A stretch of 64,000 bases of DNA from contig PLZB01000028.1 of NCBI GenBank assembly GCA_003151955.1, forward strand, positions 49,751 to 113,750, in the 5' to 3' direction. The position numbers were made by a program, and so were the translations under genes. The number at the start of each line of letters is the position of its first letter. The first letter of the stretch is position 1. Positions 24,737-32,804 of the stretch are shown here, one piece after another. This DNA is from Acidimicrobiaceae bacterium (GTDB lineage Bacteria > Actinomycetota > Acidimicrobiia > Acidimicrobiales > UBA8190). The notes beneath the pieces are model-generated. The model was not told where the DNA came from and made no database searches. It was given only the letters and a program-made list of their open reading frames with translations.

Positions 24737-24785
24737 TGGACGTTCCGCCATTGAACGCGTCCAGTGATCAGACAAACGCGTCCAG
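24737..24785 (+). repeat. Inverted and direct repeats AACGCGTCCAG upstream of mraZ
   Basis: AACGCGTCCAG occurs at 24754-24764 and again at 24775-24785, exactly two helical turns apart. TGGACGTTC at 24737-24745 is an imperfect inverted partner. The group lies just upstream of the mraZ promoter and looks like a binding site for an unidentified regulator. The 283-base gap 24643-24925 holds only this, the hairpin and the mraZ control region. Confidence 0.4.
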
Positions 24786-24821
24786 AGAGGGCAGGGGGGG
24801 GTGGCAATGGGGGCCGAGGTG

Positions 24822-24850
24822 TTGACCTGTGGGGGGTCTAGGCGTAAAGT
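24822..24850 (+). promoter_or_regulatory. dcw-cluster promoter, TTGACC-N17-TAAAGT
   Basis: TTGACC (24822-24827) and TAAAGT (24845-24850) are 17 bases apart, a strong housekeeping promoter. The -10 overlaps the first MraZ box. The leader to mraZ is about 70 bases. Confidence 0.7.
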
Positions 24851-24872
24851 GGCGCAAAGTGGGGCAAAGGGG
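24846..24872 (+). promoter_or_regulatory. MraZ operator: three AAAGTGG-like boxes at 10-base spacing
   Basis: AAAGTGG at 24846 and 24856 and AAAGGGG at 24866 repeat every 10 bases. Repeats of this type directly upstream of mraZ are the known MraZ binding site in several phyla. Here the first box covers the -10, so MraZ binding should block the dcw promoter. Confidence 0.75.
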
Positions 24873-24925
24873 AGGGATCCCGCAGATGGCGGGATCCATG
24901 GGGAGCGTCGTGGGAGCAGACATCG

Positions 24926-25345
24926 GTGGCACGGTTCTTCGGGAGGTTCGAGCACACGCTCGACGGCAAGGGTCGGTTGATCCTTCCGGCGAAGTTCCGC
25001 GCCCCCTTCGAAGCCGGCGGCTTCCTGACCCAGAACCTCGACGGCTGCCTGGCGTTGTGGACGGCGGACGAATTCGACGTCCAGATGAGCTTCATGCAGG
25101 AGCGGGCCGCATCGGGTCGGTCCGACCGGAACCTCGTCCGACTGTGGGCCTCCAACTCCTCCGAGGTGGACGTCGACCGTCAGGGCCGGATGATGATCCC
25201 CGCCCAACTCCGGGAATTCGCCGCCCTCGAGGGGGACGTCCTGGTCCACGGCGCCATCGACCGGATCGAGCTCTGGAACCCCGGCCGTTGGGACGAGAAG
25301 GTCAGGCCCGAGGAACAGCGTCTGGCCGACGGATCGGACGAGTGA
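24926..25345 (+). CDS. mraZ: MraZ transcriptional regulator of the dcw cluster
   Basis: A 139-residue protein of two SpoVT/AbrB-like halves: FEHTLDGKGRLILPAKFR and EVDVDRQGRMMIPAQLREF, each with the conserved D-x-K/Q-G-R. MraZ forms ring-like oligomers and binds the repeats in front of its own gene. The GTG 24926 gives the family start ARFFGRFEHTLD. It is the first gene of the dcw cluster and overlaps the next frame at GTGATC. Confidence 0.95.
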   Translation: MARFFGRFEHTLDGKGRLILPAKFRAPFEAGGFLTQNLDGCLALWTADEFDVQMSFMQERAASGRSDRNLVRLWASNSSEVDVDRQGRMMIPAQLREFAALEGDVLVHGAIDRIELWNPGRWDEKVRPEEQRLADGSDE

Positions 25346-25359
25346 TCGCAGAAGGGAAC

Positions 25360-26424
25360 ATGCGCAGCTCCTCGACTGGCTCGGTGGAAGTCTCCTCCTC
25401 CGCCCACTTCCAGCCGGGTCGCACCGGGAACCCTCCCGACGGCATCCTGCCAGTCGAGGGGCTGCGGATGGTCCCCCCCTTCACCCACGAGCCGGTCATG
25501 GCCGACGAGGTCCTCGAGCTCCTCGGCCCCGTCCCGGCCGGCCTCGTCGTCGACGCCACGGTCGGCGGAGCCGGTCATGCCGCCGCCATCCTCGATGCCC
25601 ACCCCCACCTGAGGCTCCTCGGCCTGGACCGCGATCCGGTCGCCGTTGCCGCCGCCCGGGACCGGCTGGCCTCCTTCGGGCCCCGGGCCACCGTCCGTCA
25701 TGCCCGCTTCGACCGCCTCGATCGCGAGGTCGCCGCCCTGGGCGAGACCGGCCGGGTCTCCGGGGTCCTCTTCGACCTCGGGGTCAGCTCCCCCCAGCTC
25801 GACCGGGGGGACCGTGGCTTCTCCTACCGCCAGGACGCCCCCCTCGACATGCGCATGGACCCCTCCACCCCGCGGACCGCCGCCGACCTCGTCAACGACC
25901 TCCCGGTCGGCGACCTGGCCCGGCTCTTCGCCGCCAACGGCGAAGGCCGCTTCGCCCTCCGGATCGCCCGGGCCGTCGTCAAGGCCCGGCCTCTCTCGAC
26001 CACCACCGAGCTGGCCGACACCGTCCGGGACGCCATTCCCGCCGCCGCCCGGCGCCAGGGTGGCCACCCCGCCCGCCGGGTCTTCCAGGCCCTGCGGATC
26101 GAGGTCAACGAGGAGCTCGATGTCCTCGCCGACGCCCTCCCGCTCGCCATCGACACCCTCGGCCCTGCCGGCCGTTGCCTGGCCATCGCCTACCACTCCG
26201 GCGAGGACCGCCTGGTCAAGGCCGCCTTCAACCGGGCTGTCACCGGCGGCTGCACCTGCCCGCCCGGACTGCCCTGCGCCTGCGGAGCCCAACCCCTGGG
26301 TCGGCTGGTCTTCCGCGGTGCCCGCCGGCCCCGTCCGGCGGAAGTCGAGAGGAACCGCCGGGCGGAGAGTGCCCGACTCCGCGTCCTCGAGCGCATCATC
26401 CCCGTCCAGCCCGGGGAGGCCTGA
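25360..26424 (+). CDS. rsmH: 16S rRNA m4C1402 methyltransferase RsmH
   Basis: RsmH (MraW) methylates N4 of C1402 in 16S rRNA using SAM. Motifs are HEPVMADEVLELL, VVDATVGGAGHAAAIL (SAM loop), LFDLGVSSPQLDRGDRGFSY, ARRVFQALRIEVNEEL and AIAYHSGEDRLVKAAF. The C-terminal zinc-like cluster CTCPPGLPCACG is usual in actinobacteria. I chose ATG 25360, preceded by AGAAGGGA. About 36 codons between it and MVPPFTHEP are not family-conserved but keep G/C third positions, so they look coded; GTG 25342 and ATG 25468 are alternatives. Confidence 0.93.
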   Translation: MRSSSTGSVEVSSSAHFQPGRTGNPPDGILPVEGLRMVPPFTHEPVMADEVLELLGPVPAGLVVDATVGGAGHAAAILDAHPHLRLLGLDRDPVAVAAARDRLASFGPRATVRHARFDRLDREVAALGETGRVSGVLFDLGVSSPQLDRGDRGFSYRQDAPLDMRMDPSTPRTAADLVNDLPVGDLARLFAANGEGRFALRIARAVVKARPLSTTTELADTVRDAIPAAARRQGGHPARRVFQALRIEVNEELDVLADALPLAIDTLGPAGRCLAIAYHSGEDRLVKAAFNRAVTGGCTCPPGLPCACGAQPLGRLVFRGARRPRPAEVERNRRAESARLRVLERIIPVQPGEA

Positions 26425-26984
26425 TGGCCGCCCCCGCCCCTCAGCGTCGAGATGCCCCGGCCCGGCGGCCCGCCCCCGCTTCCCGCCGCGCCCCTCTCGA
26501 GGTCGTCGACCCCCGCCGGGACCGGGCCCGGGCCCGTCGTGGCGGCCGCTCGGCCCGACTCCTGACCTGCTCCCTCGTCGTCGGCAGCCTCCTGGCCGTG
26601 GCCGGGGCCCAGGCCTACCTGACCCAGGGCCAGGTCCGTCTGACCCGTCTCCAGCAGAGCCTCCAGACCCAGCTGGCCCAGGAGCGTCAGCTCGAGATCC
26701 AGGTGGCCAATCTCCAGAACCCCACCCACATCGTCTCCCAGGCCCAGAACGACGGGATGGTGGCTCCCCAGCAAGTCGGCGACCTTCCCCAGGTAAGCGT
26801 CTCGGGCTCCCCCGCATCCCCGGCCTCCCAGCCGGCCGTCGGCACATCGGGTCCGGGACCCAGCTCGACCACACCCGTCGTCTCGCCCGCCCCCGCCACC
26901 TCGACCCCGGCCACCTCGACCCCGGCCACCTCGATCCCGGCCACCTCGATCCCGGTCACCTCGACCCCGGCCCCCAAGCGGTGA
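26424..26984 (+). CDS. ftsL: FtsL-like cell division protein with repeat tail
   Basis: A 186-residue single-pass membrane protein between rsmH and ftsI, the place of ftsL. It has a basic cytoplasmic segment (1-45), one transmembrane helix (LLTCSLVVGSLLAVAGAQAYL) and a coiled-coil segment with LTRLQQSLQTQLAQERQLE. FtsL joins FtsB and FtsQ to activate FtsW-FtsI. The family is poorly conserved, so position carries much of the call. Unusual is the last third, a Pro/Ser/Thr/Ala-rich extracellular tail with five 15-base repeats. ATG overlaps the rsmH stop (TGATG). Confidence 0.75.
   Translation: MAAPAPQRRDAPARRPAPASRRAPLEVVDPRRDRARARRGGRSARLLTCSLVVGSLLAVAGAQAYLTQGQVRLTRLQQSLQTQLAQERQLEIQVANLQNPTHIVSQAQNDGMVAPQQVGDLPQVSVSGSPASPASQPAVGTSGPGPSSTTPVVSPAPATSTPATSTPATSIPATSIPVTSTPAPKR
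26898..26972 (+). repeat. Five 15-base tandem repeats in ftsL (ATSTP tail)
   Basis: The unit ACCTCGACCCCGGCC occurs five times in frame, with ACC/ATC and GCC/GTC variants, encoding repeated TSTPA or TSIPA. Near-identity suggests recent expansion and possible copy-number variation. Confidence 0.85.
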
Positions 26985-28957
26985 GCCCCCGGCCCGGGCC
27001 GCGCCCGGCCCCGGCCCGGCCCACCCGCCACGAGGCCGACCCGACCCGACGCCCGGCCTCCGTCTCGGGACGTCCCCGGGGCTACGAACGCCATGGCGCC
27101 CCGGCTCGAACCCGGCGGCCCCCATCCCGCCCGACCCGGCTTCACGGGAGGCGGCTGGGCAAGGTGCGGGCCCTGCTGGCGGTGGCCTTCCTCCTCCTCG
27201 CTCTCCGGCTGGTGGCGCTCCAGGGCTTCTCCAGCCAGCACTACGCCGCCATCGGCTCAGCCGAGGTCACGAACACGACCAAGCTCACCGCCGTCCGGGG
27301 TGGGATGTACGACCGCAACGGTCAGGTTCTCGCTCTCTCCGTTCCCACCAGCGACCTCGTCGCCGACCCGTACCTCATCAGGAACCCAGCCGGTGAGGCG
27401 GCCGCCCTGGCCCCGCTCCTCGGACTCCCCGAGGCCGCGCTCCAGCTCCAGCTCTCCGCCAACAGCGGCTACCAGGTGCTGGCCAGGCAGCTCGACAGCG
27501 CCGTCGTCAAGACGGTGACCGCCCTCAACCTTCCTGGCCTCACCACCCAGGCCGACGCCCAACGGATCGACCCGGGAGGCACCCTGGCCTCTCCCGTCCT
27601 CGGGGCCGTCGGGGGGGCCGGGATCGGTCAGTCCGGCCTGGAGTACCAGGACGAGAGCCTCCTGAGCGGGCGGACGGGGAGCGCCACCCAGGCCCTCTCA
27701 CCCAGCGGGGTCCCCCTCCCTGACGCCACCGGTCGGGTCTCGGGGGCCCAGCCCGGCACCGGTCTCGAGCTCACCCTGGACCAGCCCCTCCAGTACGTCA
27801 CCGAGCAGTCATTGGCGGCCGAGATCCAGACGGCGCACGCCAAGAGCGGCATCGCCGTGATCATGAACACCCACACCGGCGACATCCTCTCCATGGCCAA
27901 CCTCGTCGTCGACCCGACCACCGGTGCCGTGGTCGAGGCCCCGTCCAACCTGGCCCTGACCCAGGTCTACGAGCCCGGCTCGGTCTTCAAGCTCGTCACC
28001 TTCTCCGCTGCCCTCCAGGCCGGGATCATCACCCCTCAGCAGGTCTTCTCCGTTCCTTACTCCATCGTGATCGACGGCGCCCCCTTCCACGACGCCGAGA
28101 GTCACCCCACCCTGAACCTTTCCGCCACGAACATCCTGGCCCAGTCCTCCAACATCGGGACCATCGAGATCGCCCAGGGGCTGGGGGCCGACCGCCTGGC
28201 CGCCCAGATCACGAATCTCGGGTTCGGCCAGCCCACCGGCCTCCACTTCCCGGGGGAGTCGGAGGGCATCGTCGTGAAGACGTCGAAGTGGCAGCCCACG
28301 GATACCCCTGACACCGCCATCGGCCAGGACGACGCCGTCACGGCCCAGCAGGTCCTCGACATGGTCAACACGGTGGCCACCGGGGGGTCGTTCGTCCCGC
28401 CCCGGCTGGTCCGGGCCACGGTCAATCCCGACGGGACCGTCACGGCGGCAAAGCCCGCCCCCACCCACCGGGCCCTCAGCAGCCAGGTCACGTCCGAGCT
28501 CACCGCCATGATGGAGTCGGTCGTCAAACAGGACGGCACGGCCGTTCTGGCCGGGATCCCCGGCTACACGGTGGCCGGGAAGACGGGGACGGCCCAGATC
28601 CCCTTCCCGACCCACCTCGGCTACATCCCCGGCGCCTACATGGCCACCTTCGCCGGGTTCGCCCCGGCCGAGAACCCCCAGCTCTCGGCCATCGTCGTCC
28701 TGGACCAGCCCACTCCGATCTTCGGCGGGCAGGTCGCCGCCCCGGTCTTCTCCCAGATCATGCGGTACGCCCTGCACCGCTATGGGGTCCCCACCTCCCC
28801 CGGGGTCGGCAAGCAGGGGGGAGTCACCAATCTGGTGCCGTACCCGCCGGCGTCGGCCGCCACGGACCCGAGCTCCCCCGTGGTGGTCGGTCCGACCACC
28901 ACGACCACCGCGGGTACGATCCATCCGAAGGCCGGGACCTCCACGGGAACTCCGTGA
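26981..28957 (+). CDS. ftsI: Division-specific transpeptidase FtsI (PBP3, class B)
   Basis: FtsI cross-links septal peptidoglycan with FtsW. From GTG 26981, which overlaps the ftsL stop (GTGA), it has 658 residues: a long Arg/Pro-rich cytoplasmic N-terminus (about 55 residues), a membrane helix (VRALLAVAFLLLALRLVAL), the dimerisation region with RGGMYDRNG, and the transpeptidase domain with S334-V-F-K337, S389-S-N391 and K534-T-G536. A Pro/Thr-rich tail after about 610 is extracellular. Beta-lactams would acylate Ser334. Confidence 0.93.
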   Translation: MSPRPGPRPAPARPTRHEADPTRRPASVSGRPRGYERHGAPARTRRPPSRPTRLHGRRLGKVRALLAVAFLLLALRLVALQGFSSQHYAAIGSAEVTNTTKLTAVRGGMYDRNGQVLALSVPTSDLVADPYLIRNPAGEAAALAPLLGLPEAALQLQLSANSGYQVLARQLDSAVVKTVTALNLPGLTTQADAQRIDPGGTLASPVLGAVGGAGIGQSGLEYQDESLLSGRTGSATQALSPSGVPLPDATGRVSGAQPGTGLELTLDQPLQYVTEQSLAAEIQTAHAKSGIAVIMNTHTGDILSMANLVVDPTTGAVVEAPSNLALTQVYEPGSVFKLVTFSAALQAGIITPQQVFSVPYSIVIDGAPFHDAESHPTLNLSATNILAQSSNIGTIEIAQGLGADRLAAQITNLGFGQPTGLHFPGESEGIVVKTSKWQPTDTPDTAIGQDDAVTAQQVLDMVNTVATGGSFVPPRLVRATVNPDGTVTAAKPAPTHRALSSQVTSELTAMMESVVKQDGTAVLAGIPGYTVAGKTGTAQIPFPTHLGYIPGAYMATFAGFAPAENPQLSAIVVLDQPTPIFGGQVAAPVFSQIMRYALHRYGVPTSPGVGKQGGVTNLVPYPPASAATDPSSPVVVGPTTTTTAGTIHPKAGTSTGTP

Positions 28958-28981
28958 CCGGCCCGCCTGGGGCCCCCGACC

Positions 28982-30403
28982 GTGCGCATGGACCTGTTGC
29001 TCAGAGAAGTCGAGGTCCTCGGGACCCGTGCTGACCCCACCGAGGCGGAGGTGACCTCGATCGTGCTCGACAGCCGCCGGGTGACCCCCGGGGCCCTCTT
29101 CTGCTGCCTCCCGGGCGACCATGCCGACGGCCACGACCACGCCCCGGCCGCCCTGGCCGCCGGGGCGGTCGCCCTCCTGGTCGAACGCCCCCTGGACCTC
29201 CCCGTGGCCCAGGCCGTCGTCGGCCCCGGGCAGGCCCGGCCGACCATGGGCCGCCTGGCCGCCGCCTTCTGGGGCCATCCCGCCGAGGCCCTCACCACCA
29301 TCGGGGTGACCGGGACCAACGGCAAGACCACCGTCACCCATCTCCTGCGGGCCATCTTCAGCGCCGCCGGTCGGCCCACGGCCGTCATCGGCACCCTGGA
29401 CGGGGCCCGGACCACCCCGGAGTCCCCCCTGCTCCAGGAGCGGCTGGCCGGCGCCCTCCGGGCCGGTGACGAGGTCGTGGCCATGGAGGTCTCCTCACAC
29501 GCCCTCACCCAGGCCCGGGTGGACGGCTTCGTCTTCGACGCCGCCGTCTTCACCAACCTCAGTCACGACCATCTCGACTACCACCGCACCATGGAGGCCT
29601 ACTTCGAGGCCAAGGCGGTCCTCTTCACCCCCGCCCACACCGCCCTCGGCGTCGTCAACACCGGAGACCCCTGGGGGACCCGGCTGGCGGAAGCCGCGGG
29701 CGTTCCCATCGTCGGCTTCTCCCCCCGGGATGCCACCGAGGTCCGGACCGTGCCGGGCCGGACCACCTTCGAGTGGCGGGGGAGGACCGTCCGGCTTCCC
29801 CTGACCGGGGCCTTCCACGTCGTCAACGCCCTGGCCGCCGCGGCCACCGCCAGCGCCCTCGGCGTCGACGACGCCGGGATCGTGGACGGCCTGGCCGGCG
29901 CACCTCCCGTCCCGGGCCGCTTCGAGGTCGTCCCCACCCCGGCTCCCTTCACCGTCGTGGTCGACTACGCCCACACCCCGGACGGTCTCGCCGTCGCCCT
30001 CGACAGCGCCCGGCGACTGGCGGGCCCGGGCCGTGTCCTCTGTGTCTTCGGCTGCGGGGGGGACCGGGACCGGGGCAAGCGGCCCCTGATGGGAGCAGCC
30101 GCCTCCGCCGGTGCCGACCTGGTCTTCCTGACCTCGGACAACCCCCGGGGCGAGGATCCCCGAGCCATCATCGACGAGGTGCTCTCCGGGATCGCCGACC
30201 GGGCCTCGGTGCAGGTCGAGGTCGACCGGGCCCGGGCCATCGCCCTGGCCGTGGCCTCGGCGAGGCCCGGCGACGTCGTCATCCTGGCCGGGAAGGGTCA
30301 TGAGACCAGCATCGAGGCCGCCGGCGTCCGCACCCCCTTCGACGATCGGGAGGAGGCGGCCCGGGCCGTCGCCGGCCTGGCCCGGCCGGAGGTGACACGG
30401 TGA
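28982..30403 (+). CDS. murE: UDP-MurNAc-tripeptide synthetase MurE (meso-diaminopimelate-adding)
   Basis: MurE adds the third residue to UDP-MurNAc-L-Ala-D-Glu. The 473-residue protein has TGTNGKTTV (ATP loop, Lys115), the carbamylated-Lys region MEAYFEAKAVLF, VVDYAHTPDGLAVAL and, in the C-terminal domain, DNPRGEDP. The DNPR motif is that of enzymes selecting meso-diaminopimelate, which agrees with the dap genes at the start of the window. GTG 28982 is 24 bases after ftsI; the ATG two codons later is an alternative. murF, normally next, is absent. Confidence 0.95.
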   Translation: MRMDLLLREVEVLGTRADPTEAEVTSIVLDSRRVTPGALFCCLPGDHADGHDHAPAALAAGAVALLVERPLDLPVAQAVVGPGQARPTMGRLAAAFWGHPAEALTTIGVTGTNGKTTVTHLLRAIFSAAGRPTAVIGTLDGARTTPESPLLQERLAGALRAGDEVVAMEVSSHALTQARVDGFVFDAAVFTNLSHDHLDYHRTMEAYFEAKAVLFTPAHTALGVVNTGDPWGTRLAEAAGVPIVGFSPRDATEVRTVPGRTTFEWRGRTVRLPLTGAFHVVNALAAAATASALGVDDAGIVDGLAGAPPVPGRFEVVPTPAPFTVVVDYAHTPDGLAVALDSARRLAGPGRVLCVFGCGGDRDRGKRPLMGAAASAGADLVFLTSDNPRGEDPRAIIDEVLSGIADRASVQVEVDRARAIALAVASARPGDVVILAGKGHETSIEAAGVRTPFDDREEAARAVAGLARPEVTR

Positions 30404-31431
30404 TCAGCCTCATGCTGGCCGGCGGGATCGCCCTCTGGGTCTCGGTTCTCTCCACCCCCATCCTCATCCGCTGGCTGACCCGGAAGCGGATCGGCCAGCA
30501 CGTCCGGGAGGATGGACCCCAGCAGCACCTGGCCAAGGCCGGCACCCCCACCATGGGCGGCGGGGCCATGCTCGCCGCCGTCGTCCTCGGCTTCGGCCTG
30601 GCCCATGTCGACCACGTCGCCTTCACCCGCTCGGGCTACCTCGTGCTCGGCGCCACCGTCGCCTTCGGTGTCATCGGGTTCCTGGACGACTGGATCAAGG
30701 TCCGCCACCGCCGGAGCCTGGGCCTGAACAAGCGGGCCAAGTTCGGGGCCCAGGTCCTCATCGCCGTCGCCTTCGGCCTCCTGGCCGAGCACTGGGCCGG
30801 CGTCGACACCCACCTCTCGTTCACCTGGGCCACGTCGATCCAGCTCGGGTCGGTGGGCTGGCTCGTCCTGGCCGTCGTGGTCATGGTGGGGACCTCGAAC
30901 GCCGTCAACCTCACCGACGGCCTCGACGGTCTGGCCTCGGGCTCGGCCACATTCTGCTTCGCCGTCCTGGCCATCATGGGCTACTGGCAGTTCCGCCACC
31001 CGAAGATCTACCACGTCCTGCCCGCCCTGGACCTGGCCCTGATGGCCGTGGCCCTGGCCGGGGCCTGCCTGGGCTTCCTGTGGTGGAACGCCGCCCCGGC
31101 CAAGATCTTCATGGGCGACACCGGGTCGCTGGCCCTCGGGAGCGGCCTCGGCGCCCTCTGCCTCCTCATGAACCTCCAGCTCCTCCTGATCATCATCGGG
31201 GGCCTCTTCGTCGTCATCACCCTCTCCGTCGTCATTCAGGTCATCAGCTTCCGGGTCTTCGGTCGCCGGGTCTTCCGGATGGCCCCCCTCCACCACCACT
31301 TCGAGCTGGCCGGCTGGCCGGAGACCACCGTCATCGTCCGGTTCTGGATCCTGGCCGGTCTCTTCGCCGCGCTCGGGCTGGGGATCTTCTACGCCGAATT
31401 CCTGACCACGCCCGGTCAGGGCATCCTCTGA
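30400..31431 (+). CDS. mraY: Phospho-MurNAc-pentapeptide transferase MraY
   Basis: MraY attaches phospho-MurNAc-pentapeptide to undecaprenyl phosphate to give lipid I. The 343-residue protein has about ten transmembrane helices. Conserved loops are TPTMGGGAM, FLDDWIKV, NAVNLTDGLDGLASG with the catalytic Asp residues, FMGDTGSLALG and HHHFELAGWPE. GTG overlaps the murE stop by GTGA, so the two are coupled directly with no murF between. Confidence 0.96.
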   Translation: MISLMLAGGIALWVSVLSTPILIRWLTRKRIGQHVREDGPQQHLAKAGTPTMGGGAMLAAVVLGFGLAHVDHVAFTRSGYLVLGATVAFGVIGFLDDWIKVRHRRSLGLNKRAKFGAQVLIAVAFGLLAEHWAGVDTHLSFTWATSIQLGSVGWLVLAVVVMVGTSNAVNLTDGLDGLASGSATFCFAVLAIMGYWQFRHPKIYHVLPALDLALMAVALAGACLGFLWWNAAPAKIFMGDTGSLALGSGLGALCLLMNLQLLLIIIGGLFVVITLSVVIQVISFRVFGRRVFRMAPLHHHFELAGWPETTVIVRFWILAGLFAALGLGIFYAEFLTTPGQGIL

Positions 31432-31442
31432 GGCCCGGACCG

Positions 31443-32804
31443 GTGGAAGACCAACCGAACTCGGGCCGGCGGGTCCTCGTCGTCGGCCTCGGGGTGAGCG
31501 GGGCGGCGGCCGTCCGGCACCTCCAGCGCGCCGGGGCCGAGGTCCTCGCCTCCGACGACGACGCCGGTGACCGGCCCCGGGCCGTGGCCGCCGAGCTCGG
31601 CGTCGAGCTCCTCTGCGCCCCCGATCCGGACACCCTGGCCGGGTTGGCTCCCAGCCTCGACGAGATCGTCGTCAGCCCCGGTGTGCCGGCCTCCCATCCC
31701 GTCTTCACCCTGGACGGCCCCCCGGTGATCGGCGAGGTCGAGCTGGCCTGGCGCCGGGCCCGGGTCCCGGTCGTGGCTGTCACCGGAACCAACGGCAAGA
31801 CCACCGTCGTCACCCTGGTCGCCGCCATGCTCGAATCCTCCGGCCTCCGGGCCGTCGCCGCCGGGAACATCGGCCTCCCTCTGGTCGAGGCGGTCGAGAG
31901 CGACGCCGAGATCCTCGTCGTCGAGGTCTCCTCGTTCCAGCTGGCCCTCACCGACAGGTTCCGCCCCGCCGTCTCGGGCTGGCTCAACTTCTCCGACGAC
32001 CATCTCGACTGGCACGGGAGCCTCGATCACTACCGGTCGGCAAAGGCTCGGATCTGGGCCAATGCCGGGCCCGGCGACGTGGTCGTCGCCAACGTGGAGG
32101 ATCCCGTGGTGGTGGCGGCCGCGGCGGCCCCCACCTCGGCCGGGGCCCGGCTCGTCGGCTTCGGGATCGACGCCGGCGACTGGCGACTCGACGACGGCAA
32201 TCTCCTCGGACCCGGGGGGGAGGTCCTGGCCCGGTGTGACGAGCTCCGGCGCTCCCGGCCCCACGATGTCGTCGATGCCCTCTGTGCCGCGGCCTTGGCC
32301 CGGGCGGCGGGAGCCACGGCGGAGGGAACCCGGGCCGCCCTCCTCGCCTTCGGGGGCCTCCCCCACCGCGTCGAGCTGGTGGGCGAGGCTAGAGGGGTGC
32401 GGTACTTCGACGACTCCAAGGCGACCACGCCCGGTGCCGTCCTGGCCGCCGTCTCCGGCTTCGACTCCGCTGTCCTCATCGCCGGGGGCCGGAACAAGGG
32501 CCTCGACCTCGGGATCCTCCGGGTGGCCGCTCCCCGGCTCCGGGGGGTCGTAGCCATCGGGGAGGCCGCGGCCGAGATCCGGGCCGCGTTCGAGGGGGCC
32601 TGTCCCGTCGAGGAAGCCGCCACCATGGACGAGGCTGTCCGGCGGGCGTCGACGATGGCCTCGTCCGGGGACGCCGTCCTGCTGTCCCCGGCCTGTGCCT
32701 CCTTTGACTGGTACGGCAACTACGCGGAGCGGGGCCGGGACTTCCGCCGGGCCGTCGAGCTCCTCGAAGGGGCGGCTCCGGCAGCGGGGCCGGAGGCCCC
32801 GTGA
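31443..32804 (+). CDS. murD: UDP-MurNAc-alanine-D-glutamate ligase MurD
   Basis: MurD adds D-glutamate to UDP-MurNAc-L-alanine. The 453-residue protein has the N-terminal UDP-binding fold (VLVVGLGVSGAAAVRHL), TGTNGKTTVVTLV, NFSDDHLDWHGSLDHY, HRVELVGEARGVRYFDDSKATTPGA and AGGRNKGLDL. GTG 31443, 11 bases after mraY, gives the expected start; the frame upstream overlaps mraY. It runs into ftsW with a GTGA overlap. Confidence 0.95.
   Translation: MEDQPNSGRRVLVVGLGVSGAAAVRHLQRAGAEVLASDDDAGDRPRAVAAELGVELLCAPDPDTLAGLAPSLDEIVVSPGVPASHPVFTLDGPPVIGEVELAWRRARVPVVAVTGTNGKTTVVTLVAAMLESSGLRAVAAGNIGLPLVEAVESDAEILVVEVSSFQLALTDRFRPAVSGWLNFSDDHLDWHGSLDHYRSAKARIWANAGPGDVVVANVEDPVVVAAAAAPTSAGARLVGFGIDAGDWRLDDGNLLGPGGEVLARCDELRRSRPHDVVDALCAAALARAAGATAEGTRAALLAFGGLPHRVELVGEARGVRYFDDSKATTPGAVLAAVSGFDSAVLIAGGRNKGLDLGILRVAAPRLRGVVAIGEAAAEIRAAFEGACPVEEAATMDEAVRRASTMASSGDAVLLSPACASFDWYGNYAERGRDFRRAVELLEGAAPAAGPEAP

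Noticed and set aside
24829..25359. Upstream extension of the rsmH frame across mraZ
   Set aside because: It overlaps the mraZ promoter and gene in another frame; rsmH begins at 25342, 25360 or 25468.
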